Below are positions 35,926 to 46,608 of a stretch of 64,000 bases of DNA, piece after piece. Location: NCBI RefSeq assembly GCF_001429285.1, contig NZ_LMJJ01000023.1:195041-259040 (forward strand), given 5' to 3'. The stretch comes from Ensifer sp. Root278 (GTDB lineage Bacteria > Pseudomonadota > Alphaproteobacteria > Rhizobiales > Rhizobiaceae). How positions within the stretch are numbered: position 1 is the stretch's first letter; each line of letters starts with the position of its first letter. Below the pieces are notes generated by a model. That model had not been told where the DNA came from and searched no databases. It saw only the letters and a program-made list of their open reading frames with translations. Made by a program: the position numbers and the translations under genes.

Positions 35926-35932
35926 GAGTCTA

Positions 35933-36056
35933 CTGCATGTTTCCTTAAATCGTCGCCGATTTAAGGATAAAAACATGCAGCAAATCGAAGTGCTACAGCG
36001 ATCTTTGCGCGTCTGTTAGGACGCACGGCGCTGTCGTGCGGCAGGATGAGCCTGCC
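35933..36056 (+). repeat. Large hairpin element between the riboswitch and nrdH
   Basis: CTGCATGTTT (35933-35942) pairs with AAACATGCAG (35971-35980) and CCTTAAATCG (35943-35952) with CGATTTAAGG (35957-35966): 20 pairs, a TCGC loop and a 4-base bulge. A second stem-loop joins ACAGCG (35995-36000) to CGCTGT (36029-36034) with GCGTC/GACGC inside. A third, GGCAGG (36040-36045)/CCTGCC (36051-36056), follows. From memory it resembles a dispersed Rhizobiaceae intergenic hairpin element; only one copy is in the window. It could be an insertion or part of the expression platform. Confidence 0.6.
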
Positions 36057-36300
36057 TGATCGTCTCGACATCTCCCCGGCAGCCTGTCGAAAGCTTCGGG
36101 GTGAAGTCATGTCCGCGTCATTGAAATTCTATCGCTCGCCAATCAAGAGGCGCGGTTTCCCGCGCAGCTGACGAAGAGGCATGCCCGGGCCTCCAGATCC
36201 GAGCGAGCCACAGCCATGACAGCCCTGCATTTCGCCGGATCGCGGCTGCGTGTCCGTGCGCCTTCTCATGCTCTCATCCAGCCGACCAAACGAGGAAGAA

Positions 36301-36522
36301 ATGAACGTTACCGTCTACAGCAAGCCCGCCTGCGTCCAATGCACCGCGACCTACCGAGCGCTCGATCGCCAGGGCGTCAACTACGAGGTCATTGATATCT
36401 CCATCGACCAAGACGCGCTCGAAACGGTCAAGGGCCTCGGCTACATGCAGCTTCCCGTCGTCGTCGCCGGCCCCGAACACTGGGCGGGTTTTCGCCCCGA
36501 CAAGATCAGCGCGCTTTCCTAG
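36301..36522 (+). CDS. nrdH: Glutaredoxin-like protein NrdH, electron donor to class Ib reductase
   Basis: The 73-residue redoxin has the CxxC active site CVQC (residues 11-14 region) and the NrdH C-terminal GFRPDKIS motif that distinguishes it from other glutaredoxins. It passes electrons from thioredoxin reductase to NrdE. The ATG at 36301 follows GAGGAAGAA; upstream in-frame codons would add residues absent from the family. First gene of nrdHIEF. Confidence 0.95.
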   Translation: MNVTVYSKPACVQCTATYRALDRQGVNYEVIDISIDQDALETVKGLGYMQLPVVVAGPEHWAGFRPDKISALS

Positions 36523-36534
36523 AGGAGACGGGCG

Positions 36535-36951
36535 GTGGGCCTGATCGTCTATTTTTCCAGCCGCTCGGAAAACACCCATCGCTTCGTCGAAAAGCTCGGC
36601 CTTCGCGCAGCGCGCATACCGCTCAAAGAAAGTAAGGCTTCACTTACGGTTTCCGAGCCTTTCGTGTTGGTCGTGCCCACCTATTGCGGCGATGACGGCC
36701 GGGGTGCGGTGCCGAAACAGGTCATCCGCTTCCTCAACGATGCGGGCAACCGCTCTCACATCCGCGGCGTCATTGCTGCGGGCAACAGCAATTTCGGCGC
36801 GACCTACGGGATCGCCGGCGACGTCATCGCGGCCAAGTGCCAGGTGCCCTACCTCTACCGGTTCGAGCTTCTCGGAACAGAGGAGGACGTCGCCAATGTC
36901 AGAAACGGGATGGAACGATTTTGGACGTCTCAACACTCGAACGCCCCCTGA
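36535..36951 (+). CDS. nrdI: Flavodoxin-like protein NrdI
   Basis: The 138-residue protein starts [20 protein letters not shown] and contains [21 protein letters not shown] and [14 protein letters not shown], the NrdI flavin-binding segments. NrdI supplies the oxidant that assembles the dimanganese-tyrosyl radical cofactor of NrdF. The GTG at 36535 follows AGAGGAGACGGGCG, 12 bases after nrdH. Its end overlaps the nrdE start by about 30 bases. Confidence 0.95.
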   Translation: MGLIVYFSSRSENTHRFVEKLGLRAARIPLKESKASLTVSEPFVLVVPTYCGDDGRGAVPKQVIRFLNDAGNRSHIRGVIAAGNSNFGATYGIAGDVIAAKCQVPYLYRFELLGTEEDVANVRNGMERFWTSQHSNAP

Positions 36952-39074
36952 AGGCGACGGAAGCGGCGCTGGACTATCATGCGCTGAACGCAATGCTGAA
37001 CCTCTATGATGAAGAGGGACGGATCCAGCTCGACAAAGACCGGCTGGCGGCGAAACAATACTTCCTCCAGCACGTCAACCAGAACACGGTCTTCTTCCAT
37101 AACCTCAGGGAGAAGCTCGATTATCTGGTGACCGAGGGCTACTACGAGCAGCAGGTTCTCGACCAGTATTCCTTCAACTTCGTCCGCGATCTCTACGACC
37201 ACGCCTATGGGAAGAAGTTCCGCTTCCCGACCTTCCTCGGCGCGTTCAAATACTACACGTCCTATACGCTGAAGACCTTTGACGGAAAGCGCTACCTGGA
37301 GCGCTACGAGGATCGCGTCTGCATGGTGGCCATGACACTGGCGCGCGGCAACGAGGGACTTGCCCGCGATCTCGTCGATGAGATCATTTCCGGGCGTTTC
37401 CAGCCGGCGACGCCGACCTTCCTCAATGCCGGTAAAAAGCAACGCGGCGAGCTCGTCTCCTGCTTCCTGCTGCGGGTCGAGGACAACATGGAGAGCATCG
37501 GCCGCGCGATCAATTCCGCATTGCAGCTCTCCAAGCGCGGCGGTGGCGTGGCGCTGTCGCTCACCAACATCAGAGAGATGGGCGCGCCGATCAAGCAGAT
37601 CGAGAACCAGTCCTCCGGCATCATCCCTGTCATGAAACTGCTTGAAGACAGCTTCTCCTATGCCAACCAGCTTGGCGCCCGCCAAGGGGCAGGTGCTGTT
37701 TATCTGCATGCCCACCACCCGGACATCATGCGCTTCCTCGATACCAAGCGGGAAAATGCCGACGAAAAGATCCGCATCAAGACGCTGTCGCTCGGCGTCG
37801 TCATCCCGGACATCACCTTCGAGCTCGCCCGCAACAACGAGGACATGTATCTGTTCTCGCCCTATGACGTGGAGCGCGTCTACGGCGTGCCGCTGACCGA
37901 AATTTCGGTGACGGAGAAGTACCGCGAGATGGTCGAGGATGCTCGTATCCGCAAGCGGAAGATCAAGGCGCGCGATTTCTTCCAGATCATTGCCGAAATC
38001 CAGTTCGAGAGCGGATACCCCTACATCATGTTCGAGGACACGGTGAACCGGGCGAACCCGATCGCCGGGCGCATCACCATGAGCAACCTCTGCTCGGAAA
38101 TCCTGCAGGTGAGCGAGGCGAGCGAATTCAACGACGACCTCTCCTACGCAAAGATGGGCAAGGATATCTCTTGTAATCTCGGCTCGCTGAACATTGCCGC
38201 GGCGATGGACAGTCCGGATTTCGGCCAGACGATCGAGACCTCGATCCGCGCGCTCACCGCCGTCTCCGAAATGAGCCACATCTCTTCCGTGCCTTCGATC
38301 GAGAAGGGCAATGACGACAGCCACGCGATCGGCCTTGGCCAGATGAATCTGCACGGCTACCTCGCCCGCGAGCGCGTCTTCTACGGCTCCGAGGAAGGCA
38401 TCGATTTCACCAACATCTATTTCTACACGGTGACCTATCACGCCATCCGCGCATCCAACCGGCTGGCGGTCGAGAAGGGCGTGACCTTCAAGGGCTTCGA
38501 GAACTCGAAATACGCGTCAGGCGAATATTTCGACAAATACACCGAAGCCGAATGGCTGCCGGCGACGGAGAAGGTGAAGGGCCTGTTCGAAGCGGCCGGC
38601 ATCCGCATCCCGACGCAGGACGATTGGCTGGAACTGAAACAGGCGGTCACGCAAGGCGGCCTCTACAACCAGAACCTCCAGGCGGTGCCGCCGACGGGCT
38701 CGATCTCCTACATCAACCACTCGACCTCCTCGATCCACCCGATCGTCTCGAAGATCGAGATCCGCAAGGAAGGCAAGATTGGCCGCGTCTACTATCCGGC
38801 CGCCTTCATGACCAACGACAACCTCGAATATTACCAGGACGCCTACGAGATCGGGCCGGAGAAGATCATCGACACCTATGCGGCTGCGACCCAGCATGTC
38901 GACCAGGGCCTGTCGCTGACCCTGTTCTTCCGCGACACGGCGACGACGCGCGACATAAACCGCGCGCAGATCCACGCCTGGAAGAAGGGCATCAAGACGA
39001 TTTACTACATCCGCCTTCGCCAGATGGCGCTTGAGGGCACGCAGGTCCAGGGCTGCGTTTCCTGCGCGTTGTAG
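36921..39074 (+). CDS. nrdE: Class Ib ribonucleoside-diphosphate reductase, alpha subunit
   Basis: The catalytic subunit (717 residues from this start) reduces ribonucleoside diphosphates to deoxy forms. It has the family N-terminus [22 protein letters not shown], active-site region with [17 protein letters not shown] and [26 protein letters not shown], and the C-terminal redox pair in GCVSCAL. Class Ib enzymes lack the N-terminal ATP cone, as here. The TTG at 36921, after GGGATGGAA, is chosen because family alignment needs residues before the first in-frame ATG; the exact start is the least certain part. Confidence 0.93.
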   Translation: MDVSTLERPLKATEAALDYHALNAMLNLYDEEGRIQLDKDRLAAKQYFLQHVNQNTVFFHNLREKLDYLVTEGYYEQQVLDQYSFNFVRDLYDHAYGKKFRFPTFLGAFKYYTSYTLKTFDGKRYLERYEDRVCMVAMTLARGNEGLARDLVDEIISGRFQPATPTFLNAGKKQRGELVSCFLLRVEDNMESIGRAINSALQLSKRGGGVALSLTNIREMGAPIKQIENQSSGIIPVMKLLEDSFSYANQLGARQGAGAVYLHAHHPDIMRFLDTKRENADEKIRIKTLSLGVVIPDITFELARNNEDMYLFSPYDVERVYGVPLTEISVTEKYREMVEDARIRKRKIKARDFFQIIAEIQFESGYPYIMFEDTVNRANPIAGRITMSNLCSEILQVSEASEFNDDLSYAKMGKDISCNLGSLNIAAAMDSPDFGQTIETSIRALTAVSEMSHISSVPSIEKGNDDSHAIGLGQMNLHGYLARERVFYGSEEGIDFTNIYFYTVTYHAIRASNRLAVEKGVTFKGFENSKYASGEYFDKYTEAEWLPATEKVKGLFEAAGIRIPTQDDWLELKQAVTQGGLYNQNLQAVPPTGSISYINHSTSSIHPIVSKIEIRKEGKIGRVYYPAAFMTNDNLEYYQDAYEIGPEKIIDTYAAATQHVDQGLSLTLFFRDTATTRDINRAQIHAWKKGIKTIYYIRLRQMALEGTQVQGCVSCAL

Positions 39075-39093
39075 CGCCGCGTTCCCATTAAGT

Positions 39094-40228
<1,135 letters not shown>

Positions 40229-40260
40229 GGAACCCCAGGCACCTGCGGGAACATGAAGAA

Positions 40261-40289
40261 CCGCCCGAGGACATGATGTCTTTGGGCGG
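40261..40289. terminator. Hairpin between nrdF and the convergent efflux gene
   Basis: CCGCCC (40261-40266) pairs with GGGCGG (40284-40289), with an inner GAC...GTC extension (acatgatgt). It lies 33 bases after the nrdF stop and 24 bases before the convergent stop, a likely bidirectional terminator. Confidence 0.6.
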
Positions 40290-40312
40290 CTCCGCGCATC
40301 AAAGGGGTGTGG

Positions 40313-41509
40313 TTATTCCGCCGCGACCACACGGCTGCGGCCGATCGTTGCCTGCGTCAGCAGGAAGGCGGCAAGCGCGCAAGCCGCGATGGCACCGGTC
40401 ATCGGCAGAGCGGTTCCATCGAAGAAGACGCTCGCGATGATCATCGCGACGGCGGCGGTGACGAAATGCAGCGTGCCCATCAGCGCCGATGCGGTGCCGG
40501 CGATTTCGCCGTGATCCTCAAGCGCCAGCACCGCCGAGGTCGGGATCACCAGCCCGAGCACGCCGTAGCCGACGAACAGGAAGGCGGCCATGACGGGCAA
40601 CTGGTTGAAGCCGAGGCTCATGACGATGAACATCGTGACCATCGTCAGCGCAAAGGCGGCGACGGCGAGGTGCATCACCCGCACCAGGCCGAAACGCTCG
40701 CCAAGCCAGCCGGTAGCCTGCGACACCGCGAAGAACGAAACGGCATTCATCGAAAAGGCGATGCTGTATTGCGTTGGCGTCAGCCCGTAATGGTCGATCA
40801 GCACGAAGGGCGAGTTGGCGAGATAAACCAGGAAGCCCGAGATCCCGAGCCCGCCGATGAAGGTGAGCGTCAGGAAGTTGCGGTCAGAAAGCAGCAGGCG
40901 GTATGCGGCAAGCGCGCTCGCCACGCTGCTGCCGGCACGGTCCTTTTTGGGTCGGGTTTCCTGCAATTGGGTCGACAAGAGGATCAGGCCGATGAAGGCG
41001 GCGATCATCACGGCATAGAAGACGCCGCGCCAGCCGTAGAACTGGATCACCGCGCTGCCGGCCAGTGGCGCCAGGATCGGCGAAATGCTGAAGACGAGCA
41101 TCAGCAGCGACATCAGCCGCGCCGCCTGAACGCCGGTGTGCATGTCGCGGACGACGGCGCGCGGGATAACCATGCCGGCGGCGCCGCCTATACCCTGCAG
41201 AAAGCGAAAGGCGATCAGGGTTTCGATGTCGGTTGCGAGCGCGCAGCCGACGCTGGCAACGGTGAAGAGGCCGATGCCGAGATAGAGCGGCGCCTTGCGC
41301 CCCCAGATATCGGAAAGCGGCCCGTAGATGAGCTGCGAAATGGCAAAGGAAATGAAGAACGAGAGCAGGCTGAGCTGCACGACGCCGGTTTCGGCAGCCA
41401 GGTCTTTGCCGATCGACGGCAAGGCAGGCAGATACATGTCGATTGCGAAGGGACCGATCGCCGAAATCAGACCGAGGACGATGGCCGTGCGAAGGAAGGA
41501 CGCTGTCAT
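40313..41509 (-). CDS. Bcr/CflA-family multidrug efflux protein (MFS)
   Basis: The 398-residue inner-membrane protein has 12 predicted spans and the Bcr/CflA layout: FAIDMYLPALPSIGKDL near the N-terminus, the MFS loop YGPLSDIWGRKAPLYLG, and RFLQGIGGAAGMVIPRAVVRDMHTG (residues about 95-120). Family members export drugs such as bicyclomycin, sulfonamides or peptides by proton antiport. The divergent TetR gene and a palindrome between them indicate drug-responsive repression. Confidence 0.9.
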   Translation of the reverse strand: MTASFLRTAIVLGLISAIGPFAIDMYLPALPSIGKDLAAETGVVQLSLLSFFISFAISQLIYGPLSDIWGRKAPLYLGIGLFTVASVGCALATDIETLIAFRFLQGIGGAAGMVIPRAVVRDMHTGVQAARLMSLLMLVFSISPILAPLAGSAVIQFYGWRGVFYAVMIAAFIGLILLSTQLQETRPKKDRAGSSVASALAAYRLLLSDRNFLTLTFIGGLGISGFLVYLANSPFVLIDHYGLTPTQYSIAFSMNAVSFFAVSQATGWLGERFGLVRVMHLAVAAFALTMVTMFIVMSLGFNQLPVMAAFLFVGYGVLGLVIPTSAVLALEDHGEIAGTASALMGTLHFVTAAVAMIIASVFFDGTALPMTGAIAACALAAFLLTQATIGRSRVVAAE

Positions 41510-41671
41510 GGCAATGATCTTTCAGAAATCACGACAACGCTCCGGCCCAGGGCCGACATCGCTGTCGCCGGGATTGAAACTCGAAAGATGACGGTCGTGC
41601 CAGGATCGAACGTTTGGGAGACGCATCCTGCGCTGACTACTTAGTCCATTAATTTGGACACAGATGTAAAA

Positions 41672-41689
41672 TTAGACAGCATTGTCTAA
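41672..41689. promoter_or_regulatory. Palindromic TetR operator candidate
   Basis: TTAGACAgcatTGTCTAA has perfect 7-base arms around a 4-base centre and lies 27 bases before the TetR ATG, in the region shared with the divergent efflux gene. Such placement is typical of a local repressor controlling itself and the pump. Confidence 0.65.
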
Positions 41690-41716
41690 ATCGTCAATGG
41701 GCTCTATCTTCAGTCC

Positions 41717-42397
41717 ATGAAAAAATCTGGCCTCGCCTCACCGGACGTCCGCGCGCAAAAAGGACAACTCGCGAAACGCGTTTCGATCCTGGAGGCCGCG
41801 GCGGACGTCTTCTGCCGCGAGGGCTTTTCCGGTGCCAGCATCGACGAGATCGCCGCCGAAGCCGGCGTGTCGCGCCAGACGATCTACAACCACTACCGCG
41901 AAAAAGAGACGCTGTTCATGGCAGTGATCCAGGACATCATGGATCGCACCAACGGCATGCTGTTCTCCATCCTCGCGACGTTTCCCGAAAAGGCCGACAA
42001 CCTCGAGGAAGAGCTTGCCGCCTTTGCGGTGCGCCTCAACAAGAGCTGCATCTGCAACCAGGACGCCAAGTTCATCCAGAAGCTGATCGCGACGGAGGGC
42101 AATCGCTATCCGCATCTGTTCCAGTTCTGGCGGGAACAGGGCCCGGGCAAGACCGACAGGGCGCTGGCGGCGCTTTTTGCCCGGCTCGCCCATTCAGCAC
42201 CGCTCGACATCGATGACTTCGACCTCGCCGCCCGGCAGTTCATCGCGCTGATCAAGGCAGACTTGCAGATGGGCGGGCTTTTCGGCGAGGCCCCGAGCGA
42301 AGCGGAACTGGAAGTCAGCGCCCATCAGGCGGTCAGGACGTTTCTCCGTGCCTATGGCCGCGAGCGGAGAACGAGCGGTCTCGAAGCGCAACATTGA
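41717..42397 (+). CDS. TetR-family transcriptional regulator
   Basis: The 226-residue protein has the TetR helix-turn-helix (ILEAAADVFCREGFSGASIDEIAAEAGVSRQTIYNHYREKETLF, around residues 23-66) and an all-helical AefR-like C-terminal domain. It diverges from the Bcr/CflA pump and probably represses it through the palindrome at 41672. Inducer unknown. The ATG MKKSG is the only start close to the promoter; ribosome site is weak. Confidence 0.88.
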   Translation: MKKSGLASPDVRAQKGQLAKRVSILEAAADVFCREGFSGASIDEIAAEAGVSRQTIYNHYREKETLFMAVIQDIMDRTNGMLFSILATFPEKADNLEEELAAFAVRLNKSCICNQDAKFIQKLIATEGNRYPHLFQFWREQGPGKTDRALAALFARLAHSAPLDIDDFDLAARQFIALIKADLQMGGLFGEAPSEAELEVSAHQAVRTFLRAYGRERRTSGLEAQH

Positions 42398-42512
42398 TTT
42401 CGCGCACGATCGCCGCAGGGCTGTGCCCATTGCGACAGCCGCGCACGCTCTGATGCGGCGGGAGAACTGAAGCTCAACCTGTATTGGGCAGCATCACGAG
42501 AGGCACGAATGC

Positions 42513-42797
42513 CTATCTGGTGATCCGAAAGCCGCTGACGCCTTCCGGCGCTTCGACGAACTCGGCAACGACCTTCGAAACCCATGCGGCCGGCGGCCCT
42601 TCATGCAGACGCTCGAGCATGAGGGTGATTGCCTCCTCCGGACCGCTGATCAGAGCGGCAACCGAGCCATCGGCTTCGTTTCGAACCCATCCGACGAGAC
42701 CGAGCTTCTGCGCCTCGTCACGGGCCCAAACCCTGAAGCTAACGCCTTGTACCCGCCCGAGGATTCGGACCAACACCGTCTTGCTGGTCTCAGACAT
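42513..42797 (-). CDS. acyP: Acylphosphatase
   Basis: The 94-residue enzyme has the acylphosphatase signatures VLVRILGRVQGVSFRVWARDEA, with catalytic Arg in GVSFR, and LGLVGWVRNEADGSVAALISG, with catalytic Asn in VRN. It hydrolyses acyl phosphates such as acetyl phosphate or 1,3-bisphosphoglycerate in the cytoplasm. The ATG at 42797 (MSETSKTV) gives the normal length. It stands alone between the TetR gene (convergent) and the tagatose operon. Confidence 0.93.
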   Translation of the reverse strand: MSETSKTVLVRILGRVQGVSFRVWARDEAQKLGLVGWVRNEADGSVAALISGPEEAITLMLERLHEGPPAAWVSKVVAEFVEAPEGVSGFRITR

Positions 42798-43092
42798 GAT
42801 CTCGTCTCCGTCACCGTTTGCCACGCTATCTGGCGCGAGGAGGGGCAAAGGCAAGTCATCCGCGCAACGAAGTTGGAGGGAGCCCTTGCGGCTGCTCAGC
42901 AGGCTGCGATGAACCGTGGGGAGGTATAGTAAATTTCCTCGGTATACTTTTTATTTTTTATTTGCGTATTATTAAAAATTGACGCGCGCAAAGTTTTGTG
43001 GTTTTTACGCCCTCACCAAGACGGCGGTGGGAGGGCCTCGCCAGCTTGGCTGCACAACACCGAAGGCCCGCGCCGTTTCCAGGGAGGAAACC

Positions 43093-43983
43093 ATGAACAT
43101 GTCCCGCATTCTGAAATCGCTCGTCGCCGGCACGGCGCTCTCGCTCCTTGCCTCCACGGCCTTTGCCGACGGCATCGGCGCATCGCTGCTCACCCAGCAG
43201 CATCCGTTCTACATCGAGCTCGCCGACGCGATGAAAGCCGAGGCGCAAGCCAAGAACGTCAAGCTCGAGGTCTCGATCGCCAACCAGGATCTCAACAAGC
43301 AGCTCGCCGATGTCGAGGATTTCATCGTCAAGGGCGTCGACGTCATCGTGATCTCGCCGGTCGATAGCCAGGGCGTGCGCGCTGCGATCGAGAAGGCCGA
43401 GAAGGCCGGCATCAAGGTGATCACCGTCGACGTTCCGGCCAATGGCGCGACGGTCACTTCGCATATCGGCACCGACAACTTCACCGGTGGTGTGAAGGCT
43501 GGCGAGCTGATGGCCAAGGTCCTCGACAACAAGGGCAAGGTCGCCGTCATCGACTATCCGACCGTCCAGTCGGTGGTGAACCGCGTCAACGGCTTCAAGG
43601 AAGCGATCGCCAAGCATCCGGACATGGAGATCGTCGCCATCCAGACCGGCATTACCCGCGCCGAAGCGCTGGCTGCGGCCCAGAACATGCTGCAGGCCAA
43701 TCCCGATATCACCGGCATCTTCGGCTTTGGCGACGATGCAGCCCTCGCAGCCGCCGTCGCGGTCAAGGCCGCGGGTCTTGAATCCCAGGTCAAGGTCATC
43801 GGCTTTGACGGCATGAAGGAAGCGCGCGACGCCGTCGACACCAACCCGGTCATGGTCGGCGTCATCCAGCAGTTCCCGGACCAGATGGGCAAGCAGGCAG
43901 TCGACACCGCCGTCAAGGTCGCCGCCGGCGAGACCGTTCCGGCCGAACAGCCGATCGTGCCCGGCGTCTATACCGCGAAATAA
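43093..43983 (+). CDS. CUT2 sugar ABC importer, periplasmic binding protein (probable D-tagatose)
   Basis: The 296-residue protein has a signal peptide (cleaved after AFA near residue 25) and the ribose-binding-like fold: GIGASLLTQQHPFYIELADAM, VIVISPVDSQGVRAAIEKAE, GFGDDAALAAAVAV and VKVIGFDGMKEA. It starts an operon whose downstream kinase and GatZ/KbaZ gene point to D-tagatose or a related hexitol. The 295 bases before it are AT-rich near 42930-42985, with a TTGACG at 42979-42984 and no gene. Confidence 0.87.
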   Translation: MNMSRILKSLVAGTALSLLASTAFADGIGASLLTQQHPFYIELADAMKAEAQAKNVKLEVSIANQDLNKQLADVEDFIVKGVDVIVISPVDSQGVRAAIEKAEKAGIKVITVDVPANGATVTSHIGTDNFTGGVKAGELMAKVLDNKGKVAVIDYPTVQSVVNRVNGFKEAIAKHPDMEIVAIQTGITRAEALAAAQNMLQANPDITGIFGFGDDAALAAAVAVKAAGLESQVKVIGFDGMKEARDAVDTNPVMVGVIQQFPDQMGKQAVDTAVKVAAGETVPAEQPIVPGVYTAK

Positions 43984-43995
43984 GTCCTCCCAGGA

Positions 43996-44055
43996 CAGCC
44001 GTCGCCTCCGGGCGGCGGCAACCTCAGGAGTGAGCGCTCCGGCATATGGCCGGAG
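43996..44055 (+). other. Two GC-rich hairpins between binding-protein and ATPase genes
   Basis: CCGTCGCC pairs with GGCGGCGG (around 43999-44018), and CTCCGGC (44037-44043) with GCCGGAG (44049-44055) around ATATG. No T tract follows, so a 3'-stabilising or processing element that favours binding-protein message is more likely than termination. Confidence 0.5.
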
Positions 44056-44115
44056 GCGCCTCGGCTCGCCCTTTGCGCGCGCGGATGGGACGCGCGGCGT
44101 CGTATGGAGGCCACC

Positions 44116-45627
44116 ATGCATGGTTCGACCACGGACACCATCCTCGAGATCAGTGACGTCACCAAATCCTTCGGTCAGGTCGCGGCGCTGAAAAGCATGC
44201 GTCTCAAGGTCAGGCGCGGCCGGGTGCACACGCTGCTCGGCGAAAACGGCGCCGGCAAATCGACACTGATGAAGATTCTGGCCGGCGTGCACGAGGCAAC
44301 TTCGGGTGTCATCACGCTTGATGGGCGCCCCTACCGGCCGGCTGATCCGCAGGACGCCGCAGCCCTCGGGCTTGCCATCGTCTTCCAGGAACTCAGCCTC
44401 TGCAGCAACCTGACGGTGGCCGAAAATATTCTTGCCACCCGCGAGCCGCGCCGCTTCGGCTTCATCAACGACAAGGCGCTCGTCGCCAAGGCCCGCGCGA
44501 TCGTCGCCGATCTCGGTCTGCCGATCGACGTCAGCGAGAAGATCGGCAATCTCTCGATCGCCCAGCGCCAACTCGTGGAAATCGCCAAGGGGCTGAGCCA
44601 CGAGGCCAAGGTCGTCATTCTCGACGAGCCGACCTCGTCGCTGAGCGACAGCGAAGCCGAGATCCTGTTCGAGATCATTACCCGGCTGAAGCAACGTGGC
44701 GTCGCCGTCATCTACATTTCCCACCGCATGGAAGAGATCATGCGGCTCAGCGACGACATCACCGTCATCCGCGACGGCGAATATGTCTCGACCCATGATC
44801 GCGACGACGTCACCATCGAGGCGCTGATCGCGCTGATGGTCGGCCGTCGCATGGATGAGATCTATCCGCCACGGACCCACGAGCAGTCGGCGAAGACAGC
44901 TCCGGTTCTTTCGATCGACAGCCTTACCCGTGATGGCGAGTTCGACGACATCTCCTTCGACGTCCGCCCCGGCGAAATCCTCGGCTTTTTCGGCCTCGTC
45001 GGTTCCGGCCGCTCCGAAGTGATGAACGCACTGTTCGGCATGAAGGCGGCGACCGGCACGGTTCGCTTCGAGGGGCAGCCGGTTCGTTTCCGCTCGCCGG
45101 CAGAGGCGATTTCGCGCGGCATCGGCTTCGTCACCGAAAACCGTAAGGAAGAAGGCCTCGTTCTCAGCCACAGCGTCGGCTGGAACATCTCGATGGCAGC
45201 CCTTGCCGATTTCACCGGACCGCTCGGCTTCACCCGGAGCCGCGCCGAGCGCGAAGCCGCGGCCGTGGAAGTCGGCCGGCTGGCGATCAAGACGCACTCG
45301 CTCGACACGCCCTCAGGTTCGCTCAGCGGCGGCAACCAGCAGAAGATCGTGCTCGCCAAGTGGCTGCTGACGCGGCCCAAGGTGCTGATCCTCGACGAGC
45401 CCACCCGTGGCGTCGACGTCGGCGCCAAGTTTGAAATCTACAAGATCATCCGCCAGCTGGCGGCCGAGGGCACGGCGATCCTGCTGATCTCCTCCGAGCT
45501 GCCGGAAGTTCTGGGAATGAGCGACCGCGTCGTCGTCATGCACGAGGGCGGCATCGGCGCGACCCTTTCCGGCGCCGACCTCAGCCCGGAAACAATCATG
45601 GCGCACGCAACGGGATTCCAATCATGA
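44116..45627 (+). CDS. CUT2 sugar ABC importer, two-domain ATP-binding protein
   Basis: The 503-residue RbsA-like ATPase has Walker [10 protein letters not shown], Walker B VVILDEPTSSLSD, a degenerate second Walker A (GLVGSGRSE), signature LSGGNQQK and Walker B LILDEPTRGVD. The ATG at 44116 has GGAGG 5 bases upstream and is preferred to an ATG at 44104 inside that site. Its stop overlaps the permease start by 4 bases. Confidence 0.9.
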   Translation: MHGSTTDTILEISDVTKSFGQVAALKSMRLKVRRGRVHTLLGENGAGKSTLMKILAGVHEATSGVITLDGRPYRPADPQDAAALGLAIVFQELSLCSNLTVAENILATREPRRFGFINDKALVAKARAIVADLGLPIDVSEKIGNLSIAQRQLVEIAKGLSHEAKVVILDEPTSSLSDSEAEILFEIITRLKQRGVAVIYISHRMEEIMRLSDDITVIRDGEYVSTHDRDDVTIEALIALMVGRRMDEIYPPRTHEQSAKTAPVLSIDSLTRDGEFDDISFDVRPGEILGFFGLVGSGRSEVMNALFGMKAATGTVRFEGQPVRFRSPAEAISRGIGFVTENRKEEGLVLSHSVGWNISMAALADFTGPLGFTRSRAEREAAAVEVGRLAIKTHSLDTPSGSLSGGNQQKIVLAKWLLTRPKVLILDEPTRGVDVGAKFEIYKIIRQLAAEGTAILLISSELPEVLGMSDRVVVMHEGGIGATLSGADLSPETIMAHATGFQS

Positions 45628-46586
45628 CACAGCAATCCGAGACCCAGGCCGCCTTCATGCGGGCGTTGAAACAATATGGCGGCATCCTGCTGTCGCTGGT
45701 GATGCTCTGCGTCATCTTCTCCTTCCTCAACCCGCGCTTCATGTCAGTCGTCAACTTCATGAACATCCTGCAGCAGGTGGCGGTGGTGGCGATCGCTGCC
45801 TTCGGCATGACCTGGGTGATCCTGCTCGGCGAGATCGACCTTTCGGTCGGCTCGATCATCGCAGTTGCCGGCATGGTTGGGGCGCAATGTTTCGCCTTCG
45901 GTCTCGGCTTCGCGCCGGCGATCGTCATCACGCTTCTGGCCGGCGCCCTGATGGGCATGCTGAACGGCGTGCTGACGGCGAAATTGCTGTTGCCTTCCTT
46001 CATCGTCACGGTCGCGACGATGGGCATCTACCGCGGCATGGTCAGCCTGCCGACCAACGGCGCGCCGGCGATGATCGAGAATGCGACCTGGACCGCCATC
46101 GGCACGGAGAGCTTCCTCGGCCTGCCCATCATCATCTGGGTGGTCGCCGTTCTGTTCGTGGTCAACCACATCCTTCTGAGCAAGACGAGCTTCGGCCGCC
46201 GCGCTTATCTGACGGGCGGTAACCGCGAGGCGGCGGTCTATTCCGGCATCAAGGTCGACCGGCTGAAGATCACGATCTTCATGATCTCCGGCGTCATGGC
46301 GGCAATCAGCGGCGTGCTCTTGTCCTCCCGGCTGTTCTCCGCCCAGACCAATGCCGGCATGAGCTATGAGCTCGACGCCATCGCTGCGGCCGTGCTCGGC
46401 GGCACCTCGCTTGCCGGCGGCGTCGGCACCATGGTCGGCACGCTGATCGGCGCGCTCATCATCGGCGTCATGAACAACGGCATGAACATGCTGTCGGTCC
46501 CCTACTTCTACCAGCTCATCGTCAAGGGCCTGGTGATCCTGATCGCGGTTTGGCTCGACGTCCGCGCCAAGCAGGCCAAGCGCTGA
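45624..46586 (+). CDS. CUT2 sugar ABC importer, permease
   Basis: The 320-residue RbsC-like membrane protein has GEIDLSVGSIIAVAGMVGAQ, the motif AYLTGGNREAAVYSGI, and GGTSLAGGVGTMVGTLIGALI near the C-terminus, with about ten spans. It is translationally coupled to the ATPase (ATGA). It forms the channel for the sugar bound by the product at 43093-43983. Confidence 0.9.
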   Translation: MTQQSETQAAFMRALKQYGGILLSLVMLCVIFSFLNPRFMSVVNFMNILQQVAVVAIAAFGMTWVILLGEIDLSVGSIIAVAGMVGAQCFAFGLGFAPAIVITLLAGALMGMLNGVLTAKLLLPSFIVTVATMGIYRGMVSLPTNGAPAMIENATWTAIGTESFLGLPIIIWVVAVLFVVNHILLSKTSFGRRAYLTGGNREAAVYSGIKVDRLKITIFMISGVMAAISGVLLSSRLFSAQTNAGMSYELDAIAAAVLGGTSLAGGVGTMVGTLIGALIIGVMNNGMNMLSVPYFYQLIVKGLVILIAVWLDVRAKQAKR

Positions 46587-46608
46587 TCCTCAGAAGAGAA
46601 ACATACCC

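Noticed and set aside
36930-38441. A 503-codon minus-strand frame over nrdE
   Set aside because: nrdE on the plus strand is unmistakable; the antisense frame shows only codon-bias artefacts.
42958-45297. A 779-codon minus-strand open frame across the tagatose binding-protein and ATPase genes
   Set aside because: It mirrors two well-identified genes on the other strand, is rich in Asp, His and Arg as antisense frames in high-GC DNA are, and has no family motifs.
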